Assembly (NCBI RefSeq): GCF_900101845.1
Contig: NZ_FNAM01000036.1
Coordinates: 1-61,747, forward strand
DNA: 61,747 nucleotides
Source of the DNA: Sporomusa acidovorans
GTDB taxonomy: Bacteria; Bacillota; Negativicutes; Sporomusales; Sporomusaceae
Direction: 5' to 3'
The position numbers and the translations under genes were made by a program. The notes under the pieces are model-generated. The model worked only from the letters and a program-made list of their open reading frames with translations, ran no database searches and was not told the DNA's origin. Each line of letters begins with the position of its first letter. The first letter of the stretch is position 1. This document shows positions 8,676 to 16,466 of the stretch, piece by piece.

Positions 8676-9015
8676 TGCAAAAACTCGCAAGGGATTATTA
8701 ATTGACTACGAGTTTTGTACTGGCTGCCATAGTTGTGAAGTTGCGTGTAAACAAGAACTGAACCTTCCCCATGGTCAGTTTGGGATCAAGCTTTGTCAAG
8801 ACGGCCCACGAAAAATAAACGCAAATAAATGGGAATACAATTACATTCCTGTACCGACCTCACTTTGCAATTTATGCGAAGAACGGGTGGCCGCCGGTAA
8901 ACTGCCCACCTGTGTTCATCATTGTCAGGCTGGTGTCATGTCATATGGAACAATAGAAGAACTGTCTGAACAAATGGCTAATAAAAGTAAGATGGTTATG
9001 TTTACCCCTGTTTAA
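8653..9015 (+). CDS. 4Fe-4S ferredoxin-like electron-transfer subunit
   Basis: A 120-residue small subunit resembling a shortened DmsB/HybA-type ferredoxin. Cysteine motifs are FCTGCHSCEVACKQE (first cluster) and SLCNLCEERVAAGKLPTCVHHCQAG (second), enough for about two [4Fe-4S] clusters. It likely passes electrons to or from the molybdoenzyme. ATG 8653 has GGGAGG 8 bases upstream and overlaps the large-subunit gene by 23 bases, so translation is coupled. The subunit is about half the length of classical four-cluster partners, and no membrane anchor gene follows, supporting a soluble two-subunit enzyme. Confidence 0.87.
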   Translation: MSGTCKNDAKTRKGLLIDYEFCTGCHSCEVACKQELNLPHGQFGIKLCQDGPRKINANKWEYNYIPVPTSLCNLCEERVAAGKLPTCVHHCQAGVMSYGTIEELSEQMANKSKMVMFTPV

Positions 9016-9037
9016 AAAAATCGTTTTTTGATAATAA

Positions 9038-9073
9038 AAGCAGGCCTTGCTCATTCAAGGAGGGGGCCTGCTT
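9038..9073 (+). terminator. Hairpin terminator after the molybdoenzyme operon
   Basis: AAGCAGGCC at 9038-9046 pairs perfectly with GGCCTGCTT at 9065-9073. The following AATTAAAAATTTT gives only a weak U-tract, so some read-through into the small zinc-ribbon gene is plausible. Confidence 0.6.
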
Positions 9074-9157
9074 AATTAAAAATTTTAATAAGTATTATCG
9101 AGATTATGTATTTTAATTACAAAATGTTTTTAATTTTAATGAAGGAGAATTGATCAT

Positions 9158-9313
9158 ATGTGTTTTAGACCATCAGGTGTTGTTAGACCAGTAAGATGCC
9201 CCAAATGCGGTACATTTAATTCGCCAAACAATAAATCGTGTAAAAAATGTGGATATAAACCAGAAGAAACCCAAAAAGATTCTGCGGATAATTCCGCAAA
9301 GACATCGATATAA
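9158..9313 (+). CDS. Small zinc-ribbon protein (51 residues)
   Basis: A short open frame starting at ATG 9158, with GAAGGAG 10 bases upstream and TAA at 9311-9313. The product is MCFRPSGVVRPVRCPKCGTF... with two CPxCG/CKKCG knuckles (cysteines at residues 14, 17, 28 and 31), a treble-clef or zinc-ribbon pattern, and a charged, disordered tail. The strong ribosome site and well-formed metal motif argue for a real gene. It may act as a metal-binding accessory or regulator for the neighbouring molybdoenzyme; this is inference from position only. Confidence 0.65.
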   Translation: MCFRPSGVVRPVRCPKCGTFNSPNNKSCKKCGYKPEETQKDSADNSAKTSI

Positions 9314-9404
9314 TGGGTTTTACTACTTAATAAACAGTAGTATTATTCATATGAATCAAAACCTGCGGGAATTGGTCACACAAGTTTAATCTGAGTCAAC
9401 TTAG

Positions 9405-9940
9405 TTGGCGGCCTCCGGTGAAGAACTGACGTCCAGTGCACATCAATCGGCTGCTGCTGTTATGGTTTGCAATATTGTGATTGCGGCAAATACCATCTGA
9501 ATTTGCTCCAAAACCCTTCATGCCTTAGATCTTACCCTTTGCGTAATACATGAACTGATGGACCTGCTGGAAAGCTGTGATGATTCTGATGGCTTTGTTG
9601 GTGGGGCTATTGAAGAAAACCTTGGTTTTATAAAAGAAGCAATAACCGGGTTTACAGCCAACAATCGCGTTGGTTGTAACCCGGTTTGCTATTTGGGATG
9701 GCCGCCAGATGTTTTGCTCCTAAGGCCAACGACAAACTACAGCCAAGTATATCTGTTTACAGTGTAACACAAAAAGAAGCAATCCCCTATGAGGTAGTCC
9801 GGGATTTTGATGCCATAGATGATGGAGACCCGACAGTACCGCCGCAGTTTAGTATTCATGGTTGCCTTCATACTAATTTGAAAAAACTATACTTGAACTT
9901 CGCTGGAAGAAATGTTAGAATCAAGTTTACTGATTCATGA
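9405..9940 (+). pseudogene. Decayed region with a chemoreceptor (MCP) fragment
   Basis: Bases 9408-9480 translate to ASGEELTSSAHQSAAAV, the pattern of a methyl-accepting chemotaxis signalling domain, but stops follow quickly. The remainder up to 9940 has only short frames with no recognisable domain and contains a strong hairpin at 9644-9686 (AACCGGGTT... mirrored by ...AACCCGGTT). This interval is best read as remnants of one or more deleted genes between the molybdoenzyme locus and the sugar operon regulator. Confidence 0.45.
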
Positions 9941-9969
9941 ATCGTTATATGTATAAGGAAGGGTTACAC

Positions 9970-12186
9970 ATGGCAACAATTAAAGAGGTCGCTGAGCTTG
10001 CGAAAGTGTCGGTAGGAACGGTATCCAATGTCCTGAATGGTAAAACTGAAAATATAGAGCTAACTGAGCGGGTGGAAAAGGCAATAAAGGCGTTGGGATA
10101 CCGGCCTGACGCAAAAGCGCGCAGTTTAAAAAATACCAAGACCAATATTGTCGGGGTAATCATCCCCAATTTGGAACATCCGAGATTGGTATCGATGCTG
10201 CAGGCAATTGAGAAGAGTTTGCGAAACAAAGGATACAGTATCATTCTCAAACTCAGTGAAAGTAATCCGATTCTGGAACAACAAAGTATCGAATTTTTTC
10301 TGGAACAAAAAATAGATGGCATTATCGTTAGCTCCTGCATGGAAGAAAAGCACGACTACGAAAAACTGCTGGCGGAAAACATGCCGATCGTATTTCTGGA
10401 CAACGAAATTGTCTCGGAACAAGAATTCGACTTGGTGACAATCGACTACCGTGATGCCTTTGCCAAAAGCCTGGCGAGGCTGAAAGAACTGGGTTACAGG
10501 CAGGCCGGTCTGATACTGGAAAGAGAACTGGAGACCAAAGATGGCTTGGTGCAATTATTTCAAGAACATCTGTTGGGCACAGATAACGTCAAAATTGTCG
10601 ATTTTCATCAGGAAGGCGGATTCAAAGCCGCATACGAGCTGCTTTTCCATAATAGTGATTTGCGGGCATTTGTGACCAGCAACTATTTGCTGGCGAAAGG
10701 AGCGAGAAAAGCAGCGAAAATACTGGATAAAAAGGATGTAGCCATTGTTGCGTTCAAAGAGGAAAACTGGATAGAGGACGAAACTAGTTTTGTTGGTACA
10801 ATTGCAGTATCCGGCAGTAAGATCGGGGAAGCTGTTGTCGAAAAGTTAATCGATGCGATGGAGCGGCCGGCCCTGCATGAAGCGATCACGACGAAACTGG
10901 AAGCCCGGTATGTTGAAACACAGCCTCTGGTTTTGGAGCGGGACGGCGTGATTCCTTCAGGCCGGACGGAAACGATTACCATGTGCATGTTTGATTCTCC
11001 CGCTGCCCATGCGCTAAAGATGTTGACTAAAATATATGAAAAGAGGGCCGGAATAAAAGTACAATTCCGGTTTATGGAATATTTTGATTTGGAAAACGAG
11101 CTTTATACGATGCTGCAACAGCAGAACCAGGCAATAGACGGGTTTATGATGGATTTAACCTGGGTTGAGGATTTTGTTGAGACAAACAGTGTGGCGAGAA
11201 TCGACAATCTTATTTCGCCGCAAATACAATATTTCGATGATTTGATCCATGGATTGACTAATGAATATGGTGTATATAACAACCGGTTGTATGGACTGCC
11301 GTTCATGCCGGGAGCGCAGATTTTATTCTATAAGAACGATTTGTTTGAAGATCATACCTTAAAGAGGCAGTTCAAGCGGCAGTACAACATGGAATTACTG
11401 CCGCCGACAACCTGGGCTGAATTTAATCTAATCGCTGAATTCTTTACGCAGGAGTATAATGAAAAGTCACCAGTCAAATACGGAGTATCCCTGGCAAAGG
11501 GAAAATCCATTTATAGTGTGATTGACTTCCTGAACCGGCTGTGGGCTTATGACAGCAATGTATTCGAAAATGGCAAAGTTGTCATAAATAATGAGAAATC
11601 CCTGGCAGCGCTGAAAAGCTATACCAAGAGCTTTAAGTATGCCTGCCCGGCCAAAATCAACAATTCCTGGGATGATGTGGTGGCTGACTTCAAAACGGGT
11701 GAAGTGGCGATGGCAGTTTTGTATGATTCTCATGCCGTTGCGTTGAATGATTATTCGGCTTCCGGCATCGCCGGTAATGTCGGCTATAGCTTAATACCCG
11801 GCAAGGCCCCTGTCTTGGGCGGCTGGAGTCTGGCTCTCAATAAACACAGCGAGAAAAAGCAAAAAGCGCTGGAGTACATTCTGTGGGCGTGCGGCAGCAA
11901 TAGCGCCATTCCCTACTCGCTTCTCGGCGGGACGACGGCTCGCGAGCCCTTCTATCACAGAGGAGAGCTTGACAGTCTGTACCCGTGGAAGGCGCTGGTG
12001 CTGGAAAGTTATCAGGTCAGCAAAAAAAGGTATGTACCGCTGGGTTTGAACATCAAGCATAAGAACAAACGGATCTACGATGAAATCATAGGCGGAGAGC
12101 TGTATCAATTATTGTCAGGCAAGCAAGACGAGGAAACCACCCTGACACAAATGGAAACAAGGCTGATCGCTTTAATTACTAAATAG
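9970..12186 (+). CDS. LacI-type regulator fused to an extracellular-type solute-binding domain
   Basis: A 738-residue protein with three modules: a LacI helix-turn-helix at residues 1-50 (ATIKEVAELAKVSVGTVSNVL), a periplasmic-binding-protein-like type I sensor at about 55-330, and from about 337 a second ligand-binding fold of the ABC sugar-binding (SBP type 1) class (ITMCMFDSPAAH, FMMDLTWVEDF, GVYNNRLYGLPFMPGAQILFYKNDLF, GGWSLALNKHSEKKQKA). No signal peptide exists, so the binding fold is cytoplasmic. ATG 9970 has AGGAAGGG upstream. LacI proteins normally have about 340 residues. It probably controls the downstream operon through the operators at 12451 and 14712, sensing one or two sugars. 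Confidence 0.9.
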   Translation: MATIKEVAELAKVSVGTVSNVLNGKTENIELTERVEKAIKALGYRPDAKARSLKNTKTNIVGVIIPNLEHPRLVSMLQAIEKSLRNKGYSIILKLSESNPILEQQSIEFFLEQKIDGIIVSSCMEEKHDYEKLLAENMPIVFLDNEIVSEQEFDLVTIDYRDAFAKSLARLKELGYRQAGLILERELETKDGLVQLFQEHLLGTDNVKIVDFHQEGGFKAAYELLFHNSDLRAFVTSNYLLAKGARKAAKILDKKDVAIVAFKEENWIEDETSFVGTIAVSGSKIGEAVVEKLIDAMERPALHEAITTKLEARYVETQPLVLERDGVIPSGRTETITMCMFDSPAAHALKMLTKIYEKRAGIKVQFRFMEYFDLENELYTMLQQQNQAIDGFMMDLTWVEDFVETNSVARIDNLISPQIQYFDDLIHGLTNEYGVYNNRLYGLPFMPGAQILFYKNDLFEDHTLKRQFKRQYNMELLPPTTWAEFNLIAEFFTQEYNEKSPVKYGVSLAKGKSIYSVIDFLNRLWAYDSNVFENGKVVINNEKSLAALKSYTKSFKYACPAKINNSWDDVVADFKTGEVAMAVLYDSHAVALNDYSASGIAGNVGYSLIPGKAPVLGGWSLALNKHSEKKQKALEYILWACGSNSAIPYSLLGGTTAREPFYHRGELDSLYPWKALVLESYQVSKKRYVPLGLNIKHKNKRIYDEIIGGELYQLLSGKQDEETTLTQMETRLIALITK

Positions 12187-12198
12187 CAAACTCCGGGC

Positions 12199-12237
12199 AG
12201 ATGCCGCATTGTCACCACAATGGAGGCATCTTTTTTT
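12199..12237 (+). terminator. Rho-independent terminator
   Basis: AGATGCC...GGCATCT (12199-12205 with 12225-12231), with an inner CATTGT/ACAATG stem, is followed by seven T. It ends the regulator transcript. Confidence 0.85.
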
Positions 12238-12274
12238 GTGTGGTTAGCAGATTTATATGTTCCGCGGTAAAGAA

Positions 12275-12366
12275 TTTGCAGACTCAGGTAGGTGGTGCAT
12301 GGACAACGCTCCAGCGCTAGCGCTTGACTTCCGCTTTTGCCAACACACCACCTACCTGCAAAACTT
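12275..12366 (-). repeat. Dispersed repeat element, copy 1 (inverted-repeat ends)
   Basis: AGGTAGGTGGTG at 12286-12297 is mirrored by CACCACCTACCT at 12346-12357, with TTTGCAG-type ends. A 24-base block inside it (12324-12347) recurs exactly, on the opposite strand, at 61243-61266. It is therefore a genome-dispersed, MITE/REP-like sequence and not a terminator. Confidence 0.65.
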
Positions 12367-12414
12367 TAATGCGTTGTATATAGGATATTGACAGAAAATT
12401 TTTTCCTAAAACTC

Positions 12415-12443
12415 TTGAAATATTGGGAAAATTAGTTTATTAT
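12415..12443 (+). promoter_or_regulatory. Sigma-70 type promoter of the sugar operon
   Basis: TTGAAA (12415-12420) and TATTAT (12438-12443) are 17 bp apart. The predicted start, near 12450, falls at the edge of the LacI-type operator, the classic layout for repression. Confidence 0.65.
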
Positions 12444-12450
12444 ATAGATA

Positions 12451-12470
12451 ATGAAACGATTCATGAAACA
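12451..12470. promoter_or_regulatory. LacI-family operator, site 1
   Basis: ATGAAACGATTCAT (near-palindrome, 12451-12464) followed by GAAACA. The same 20 bases occur with a single difference at 14712-14731. The central CG and inverted TGAAAC/GTTTCA arms are typical of LacI-family operators. It probably binds the fused regulator encoded just upstream. Confidence 0.75.
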
Positions 12471-12585
12471 TTATTTTAAGACCTTGGAATTATTTATGCT
12501 CTCGCAGGATAAAAAGTGAGAGGAGGATAGTCCGGTTAAGTCGTTGACTTGTAAAATGTAATGACGAAAGGAGCAGGTGTGTAAA

Positions 12586-13686
12586 ATGATCGATTTGGAG
12601 CTCAATATTGACCCGGTACTGCCTAAAAGGAAAGATTTTCACATCGGTTGTATCGGTGCCGGTTTTATCATGCGGGATTGCCATTTGGTATCCTACCGGC
12701 AGGCAGGCTTTCAACCGCATGCCATTACGTCGCTGGATCTTGCCGAAAGCAAAATGGTTGCGGAAAAGTTCGGCATACCCAAGGTGTATAATTCCTGGCA
12801 GCAGTTAATTGCCGACCAAGACGTAGAGGTGCTGGATATTGCCATACCGCCGGACAAACAGTTGGCAGTCATCAAAGAAGTGGTGAAGCACCGGCATATA
12901 AAAGGCGTGCTTTGTCAGAAACCGCTGGCCATGAATAGTAGAGAAGCCGTTGAAATCGTCAGATTGTGTGACAATGCCGGAATAAAAATCGGCGTAAACT
13001 CCAATATGCGCTATGACCAATCTATGCGGGCGTTAAAAACCATTCTGAGCCGGAATTACCTTGGCGAAGTTGTTCTTGCTACCATTGAAATGCGGGCTAT
13101 ACCGCACTGGCAGGACTTTTTGAAAAAATATGACCGGATTGAAATTTTAAACATGGGGATCCATCATGTTGACATCTTCCGCTATCTGTTCGGTGATCCC
13201 GAAAAAATCACGGCAGTTACCAGAAAAGATCCGCGGACCCAATTTACTCACATTGACGGGATCAGCCAGTATACCTTCCGTTATCAGAATGATCTGATGG
13301 CGACAAGCCTGGACGATGTTTGGGCTTGGCCCGGTGAAGGAGCCGAAAAGGATATCTATATTAAGTGGCGGGTGGAAGGAACCGAGGGAATGGCCCAAGG
13401 CAGCATCGGCTGGCCTTCCTATCCGGAAAGAACGCCAAGCACACTGGAGTTTACGACAAAACAGGCGCCCAATCAATGGTTTCGGCCCAAATGGAATTCC
13501 GTCTGGTTTCCGGATGCCTTTAAGGGCACGATGGCCCAGCTATTATGCGCCATCGAAGAAGACCGCGAGCCGGAAATCAGCGGGCGAGATAATTTAAAGA
13601 CTATGGCGGCGATCGACGCCTGTTATTTATCCATTCAGGAAGGCCGGACTGTCCGGTTTTCCGAGACATTCAAGGAGGTAGAGTAA
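12586..13686 (+). CDS. Gfo/Idh/MocA family oxidoreductase
   Basis: A 366-residue NAD(P)-dependent dehydrogenase of the glucose-fructose/inositol dehydrogenase family. The Rossmann dinucleotide motif is GCIGAGFI (about residues 20-27); the usual E-K-P motif reads CQKPLA (about residue 102), keeping the lysine but replacing Glu by Gln. The C-terminal substrate domain contains NMGIHHVDIFRYLFG, with the usual catalytic histidine region. ATG 12586 was chosen over GTG 12577, which lies too close to the AAAGGAG site. It is the first gene of a five-gene operon and probably oxidises the ring or side-chain hydroxyl of an unknown sugar or polyol. Confidence 0.88.
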   Translation: MIDLELNIDPVLPKRKDFHIGCIGAGFIMRDCHLVSYRQAGFQPHAITSLDLAESKMVAEKFGIPKVYNSWQQLIADQDVEVLDIAIPPDKQLAVIKEVVKHRHIKGVLCQKPLAMNSREAVEIVRLCDNAGIKIGVNSNMRYDQSMRALKTILSRNYLGEVVLATIEMRAIPHWQDFLKKYDRIEILNMGIHHVDIFRYLFGDPEKITAVTRKDPRTQFTHIDGISQYTFRYQNDLMATSLDDVWAWPGEGAEKDIYIKWRVEGTEGMAQGSIGWPSYPERTPSTLEFTTKQAPNQWFRPKWNSVWFPDAFKGTMAQLLCAIEEDREPEISGRDNLKTMAAIDACYLSIQEGRTVRFSETFKEVE

Positions 13687-13687
13687 A

Positions 13688-14590
13688 ATGATAGCGGTTG
13701 GTATTTTTAATGGGTACTTCCCTTATACTCTGGAGGAATCAATCAAAAAGATCAAAAGCCTGGGTTTTAACTGCGTTCAATTGGACCTTTCTTTTAAGGG
13801 GATGGATTTGAGCTCTGATGCGCTCAATAAGGAAAAATGCCATGTCATTCGTGATGCCTTCCGTGACGCCAATTTGCCGATTGTAGCGATTTCAGGCTAT
13901 ACCAACATCATTCATCCCAATCCGGCTAAAAGACAGCAAAATCTCAACTATTTAAAAACACTGTTAAAGTTTGCCAGAGACCTGGGGACGCCGTATGTAA
14001 TCAGTGAGACCGGCACATATAACCAGGAAAGCGACTGGGTGTATGACCCCAAGAACGGCACGGAGGAGGCATTTGCGGAAGTAAGCGCCACCATTAAAGA
14101 ACTGGCGCAATACGCTTATGACAACGGTGCGGAGTTTCTGGTCGAAAACTATGTCAATAACGTGATCGGCTCGGTTGAGCAGGTGCTCAGGCTGTTTGCC
14201 GAAGTTAACCACCCCGGGCTGGGACTGTTAATGGACCCGACCAACTATTTTTCTGATCACAATATTGGCAAAGTCGACGGAGAACTAAACCGCATCTTCA
14301 ACGCTCTGGGGGATAAGATCAAAATCGCCCATGCCAAGGACTGCAAAAAAGCCGAGGACGTCGGCGAAAAACATGCCAACATTGACGCCTCGGAGTCTCA
14401 CACTTTCCGCGGCGCGGGCGCAGTTGAACTGCCGGCTCCCGGACTTGGCATACTGAACTATGATTTGTATTTAAAACGCTTGTCCGCGTTGCATTCCAAT
14501 ATCCCCATTATCATTGAACACCTGGATGAATCGGACGTACCACGGGCCAAAGCTTTTCTGGACGCCAAGCTGAAGAAAGTGGGCTGCTGA
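13688..14590 (+). CDS. Sugar phosphate isomerase/epimerase family (TIM barrel)
   Basis: A 300-residue AP-endonuclease-2-like TIM barrel, the fold of IolE, xylose isomerase-like and tagatose epimerases. Characteristic stretches are SIKKIKSLGFNCVQLDLSF, YVISETGTYN, FLVENYVNN (metal-binding Glu), GLLMDPTNYF and IKIAHAKD, ending with IPIIIEHLDESD. These supply the Glu/Asp/His metal ligands of the family. It follows the dehydrogenase by only one base, with AAGGAGGTAGAG as ribosome site, so the two act together, as in inositol or keto-sugar catabolism. The exact substrate is unknown. Confidence 0.85.
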   Translation: MIAVGIFNGYFPYTLEESIKKIKSLGFNCVQLDLSFKGMDLSSDALNKEKCHVIRDAFRDANLPIVAISGYTNIIHPNPAKRQQNLNYLKTLLKFARDLGTPYVISETGTYNQESDWVYDPKNGTEEAFAEVSATIKELAQYAYDNGAEFLVENYVNNVIGSVEQVLRLFAEVNHPGLGLLMDPTNYFSDHNIGKVDGELNRIFNALGDKIKIAHAKDCKKAEDVGEKHANIDASESHTFRGAGAVELPAPGLGILNYDLYLKRLSALHSNIPIIIEHLDESDVPRAKAFLDAKLKKVGC

Positions 14591-14672
14591 ATTAGCTGAT
14601 TCGCCTAAGCCGGGTATGTTAATTGCTGTCCGGCGAAATGGAAATGATGTATATTCTTCTCAAAATGATTAA

Positions 14673-14693
14673 CCCAATTAATTTTTAATTGGG
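14673..14693. terminator. Hairpin between isomerase and aldolase genes
   Basis: CCCAATTAA and TTAATTGGG (9-bp perfect stem, TTT loop), followed by AAATATTTTT. It may partly terminate the first transcript ahead of the second operator. Confidence 0.5.
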
Positions 14694-14711
14694 AAATATT
14701 TTTCCCACATT

Positions 14712-14731
14712 ATGAAACGTTTCATGAAACA
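14712..14731. promoter_or_regulatory. LacI-family operator, site 2
   Basis: A perfect palindrome ATGAAACGTTTCAT at 14712-14725, followed by GAAACA exactly as at site 1. It sits about 45 bp before the deoC start, implying a second regulated promoter inside the cluster. Confidence 0.75.
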
Positions 14732-14772
14732 AATAAATGAATGTTTTGAAGAATAGTGAAGGAGCGAATAAA

Positions 14773-15471
14773 ATGATTGATTTTGACAATAAGAAGCAAG
14801 TGGCAAAGGCAATACAGTACACCAATGTAAATCCCAACCTTACCAAAGAAGGCTTGCTAAAGCACCTGGAAACTTGTGTAAAATATGATTTTGATGCGGC
14901 CATGATTGCTCCCTGCTATGTTTCTTTAGCAAAAGAGGTATTAAAAGGGACGGGTATAAAGGTGGCAACCACGTTGAATTTTCCCCAGGCAAACGATACG
15001 CTGGAAATGAAATTAGCGGCCCTGAAGGCCTTGGTTAAAGTAGAACCGGATCAATTCGATTTTCCGCCTAATCCGGGTTTGTTAATCGGCGGTAGGGAAA
15101 AAGAATATTTTGAGGAAATGAAACAAATTGTTGAAGTTTCGCATGCGGCCGGTATTGTGGTTAAGTCCATGCTAGAATTCGGCTTCCTGAATGAAAAACA
15201 AAAAGTAAGAGCGGCTCAACTTGCCTGTGAAGCAGGCATTGACTGGGTAAAGCAATCCAGCGGCTGGGGTGTTGGCGGTTGTGCGGCAACGGTTGAGGAT
15301 GTAAAAATTTTGAAAGAAAATATTCAACTGCCCTGCAGGGTAAAAGTATCCGGCAAAGTAAATACCCTGGAAAAAATGCAAGCCATGTTTGCAGCCGGCG
15401 CAGAACTGGTCGGCACAAGTTCAGGTCCGGCCATTTGCGACGGGTTGGCCGGCGATCCGAACGCTTATTAA
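14773..15471 (+). CDS. deoC: Deoxyribose-phosphate aldolase (DeoC-like)
   Basis: A 232-residue class I aldolase of the DeoC family, which cleaves 2-deoxyribose-5-phosphate or a related ketose/aldose phosphate to glyceraldehyde-3-phosphate and an aldehyde. The Schiff-base lysine is K160 in WVKQSSGWG (KTSTGF in classical enzymes), the second lysine is K191 in CRVKVSGKV, and the DFPPNPG segment replaces DMVINIG. These changes make it a divergent member that may use another sugar phosphate. ATG 14773 has GAAGGAG upstream; an earlier ATG at 14737 lacks a site. It lies behind the second operator, with the kinase gene next. Confidence 0.85.
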   Translation: MIDFDNKKQVAKAIQYTNVNPNLTKEGLLKHLETCVKYDFDAAMIAPCYVSLAKEVLKGTGIKVATTLNFPQANDTLEMKLAALKALVKVEPDQFDFPPNPGLLIGGREKEYFEEMKQIVEVSHAAGIVVKSMLEFGFLNEKQKVRAAQLACEAGIDWVKQSSGWGVGGCAATVEDVKILKENIQLPCRVKVSGKVNTLEKMQAMFAAGAELVGTSSGPAICDGLAGDPNAY

Positions 15472-15522
15472 TCAACAGGCACTGCCTTTGCGGCAGATGC
15501 CAAATTGAAGGGGGAAAGCGGT

Positions 15523-16443
15523 ATGAATACGGTTTGCATTATTGGCAGCTACGCCAAAGCGCTGGTTATGACGGTCGACCGGATTCCTCTGGTCGGAGAA
15601 ACTTTGCTTGGCTATGATTATCGTGAAACCTATGGCGGCAAGGGTTCCGACATGGCGGTGCAGGCAGCGCGCCTAAGGGCGACGGTAAATTACATTGGTG
15701 TTGTCGGCGAGGATAATTTCGGCACGGAATTTATCCGGTTGATGAAAGCGGAGGGGGTAACGACTGACGGCATCAGGGTGACAACGGAAAAACCAACCGG
15801 TGTTGGTTTCATTGTCAAGGATAAACAGGCACAAAACGTGATTGTTGTGGATAAAGGCGCAAATGAACTTTTCGGCCCGGACGATATCGATAAGCATAGC
15901 GCCTTAATGGAAGCGGCCGATATAGTGCTTGCCCAGTTGGAGATCCCTGTTGATACGGCCTTGTATGCTTTAAAAAGAGCAAAAAAAATGGGCAAGACAA
16001 CGGTTTTAAATCCTGCACCGGCGATTGATTTGAGCAGATATGATTTAAGTTTTGTTGATATGATCACGCCCAACGAAACGGAAGCACGGGTGGCCATCGG
16101 GGAACGCCCGGAAGTGGCGATGACACACCGGGAAGTGGCGGAAATACTCTTAAAAACAGGCTGCGGTAAAGTGATTATGACACTTGGCGGCAACGGCGTG
16201 GATATTCATAGCAGTGAAGCAAGCAGGCATGTAGATTGCTATAAAATTGACGTTGTTGACAGTAATGGCGCCGGGGATTCGTTCAACGCGGCGTTATGCG
16301 TCGGGTTGGCGGCGAGGAAAAATTTAACAGACGCTGTGGCGTACGCCAATGCGGTTGCAGGACTTTGCTGCACCAAATGGGAAACGGTGCCGTCTTATCA
16401 TACGGCGGCAGAAGTAGAGTCCTTCATAAAAAAACAATCATAA
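15523..16443 (+). CDS. rbsK: Ribokinase-type PfkB sugar kinase
   Basis: A 306-residue carbohydrate kinase of the PfkB family. Signature elements are the N-terminal GGKGSDMAVQAARL motif (usually GGKGANQAVA), the sugar-contact region, and the C-terminal DSNGAGDSFNAAL motif with catalytic D252. It would phosphorylate a pentose or deoxypentose before DeoC cleavage. ATG 15523 follows AAGGGGGAAAG; TTG 15505 is an unlikely alternative. The gene is intact and of normal length. The substitution SDM for ANQ in the sugar-binding motif hints at a non-ribose substrate. Confidence 0.87.
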   Translation: MNTVCIIGSYAKALVMTVDRIPLVGETLLGYDYRETYGGKGSDMAVQAARLRATVNYIGVVGEDNFGTEFIRLMKAEGVTTDGIRVTTEKPTGVGFIVKDKQAQNVIVVDKGANELFGPDDIDKHSALMEAADIVLAQLEIPVDTALYALKRAKKMGKTTVLNPAPAIDLSRYDLSFVDMITPNETEARVAIGERPEVAMTHREVAEILLKTGCGKVIMTLGGNGVDIHSSEASRHVDCYKIDVVDSNGAGDSFNAALCVGLAARKNLTDAVAYANAVAGLCCTKWETVPSYHTAAEVESFIKKQS

Positions 16444-16466
16444 TGATACGAAAGGGGTTTTGATTT

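Noticed and set aside
9558..9940. Two overlapping short frames upstream of the LacI fusion gene
   Set aside because: No family resemblance, no ribosome sites, and a strong hairpin runs through them; treated as decayed sequence.
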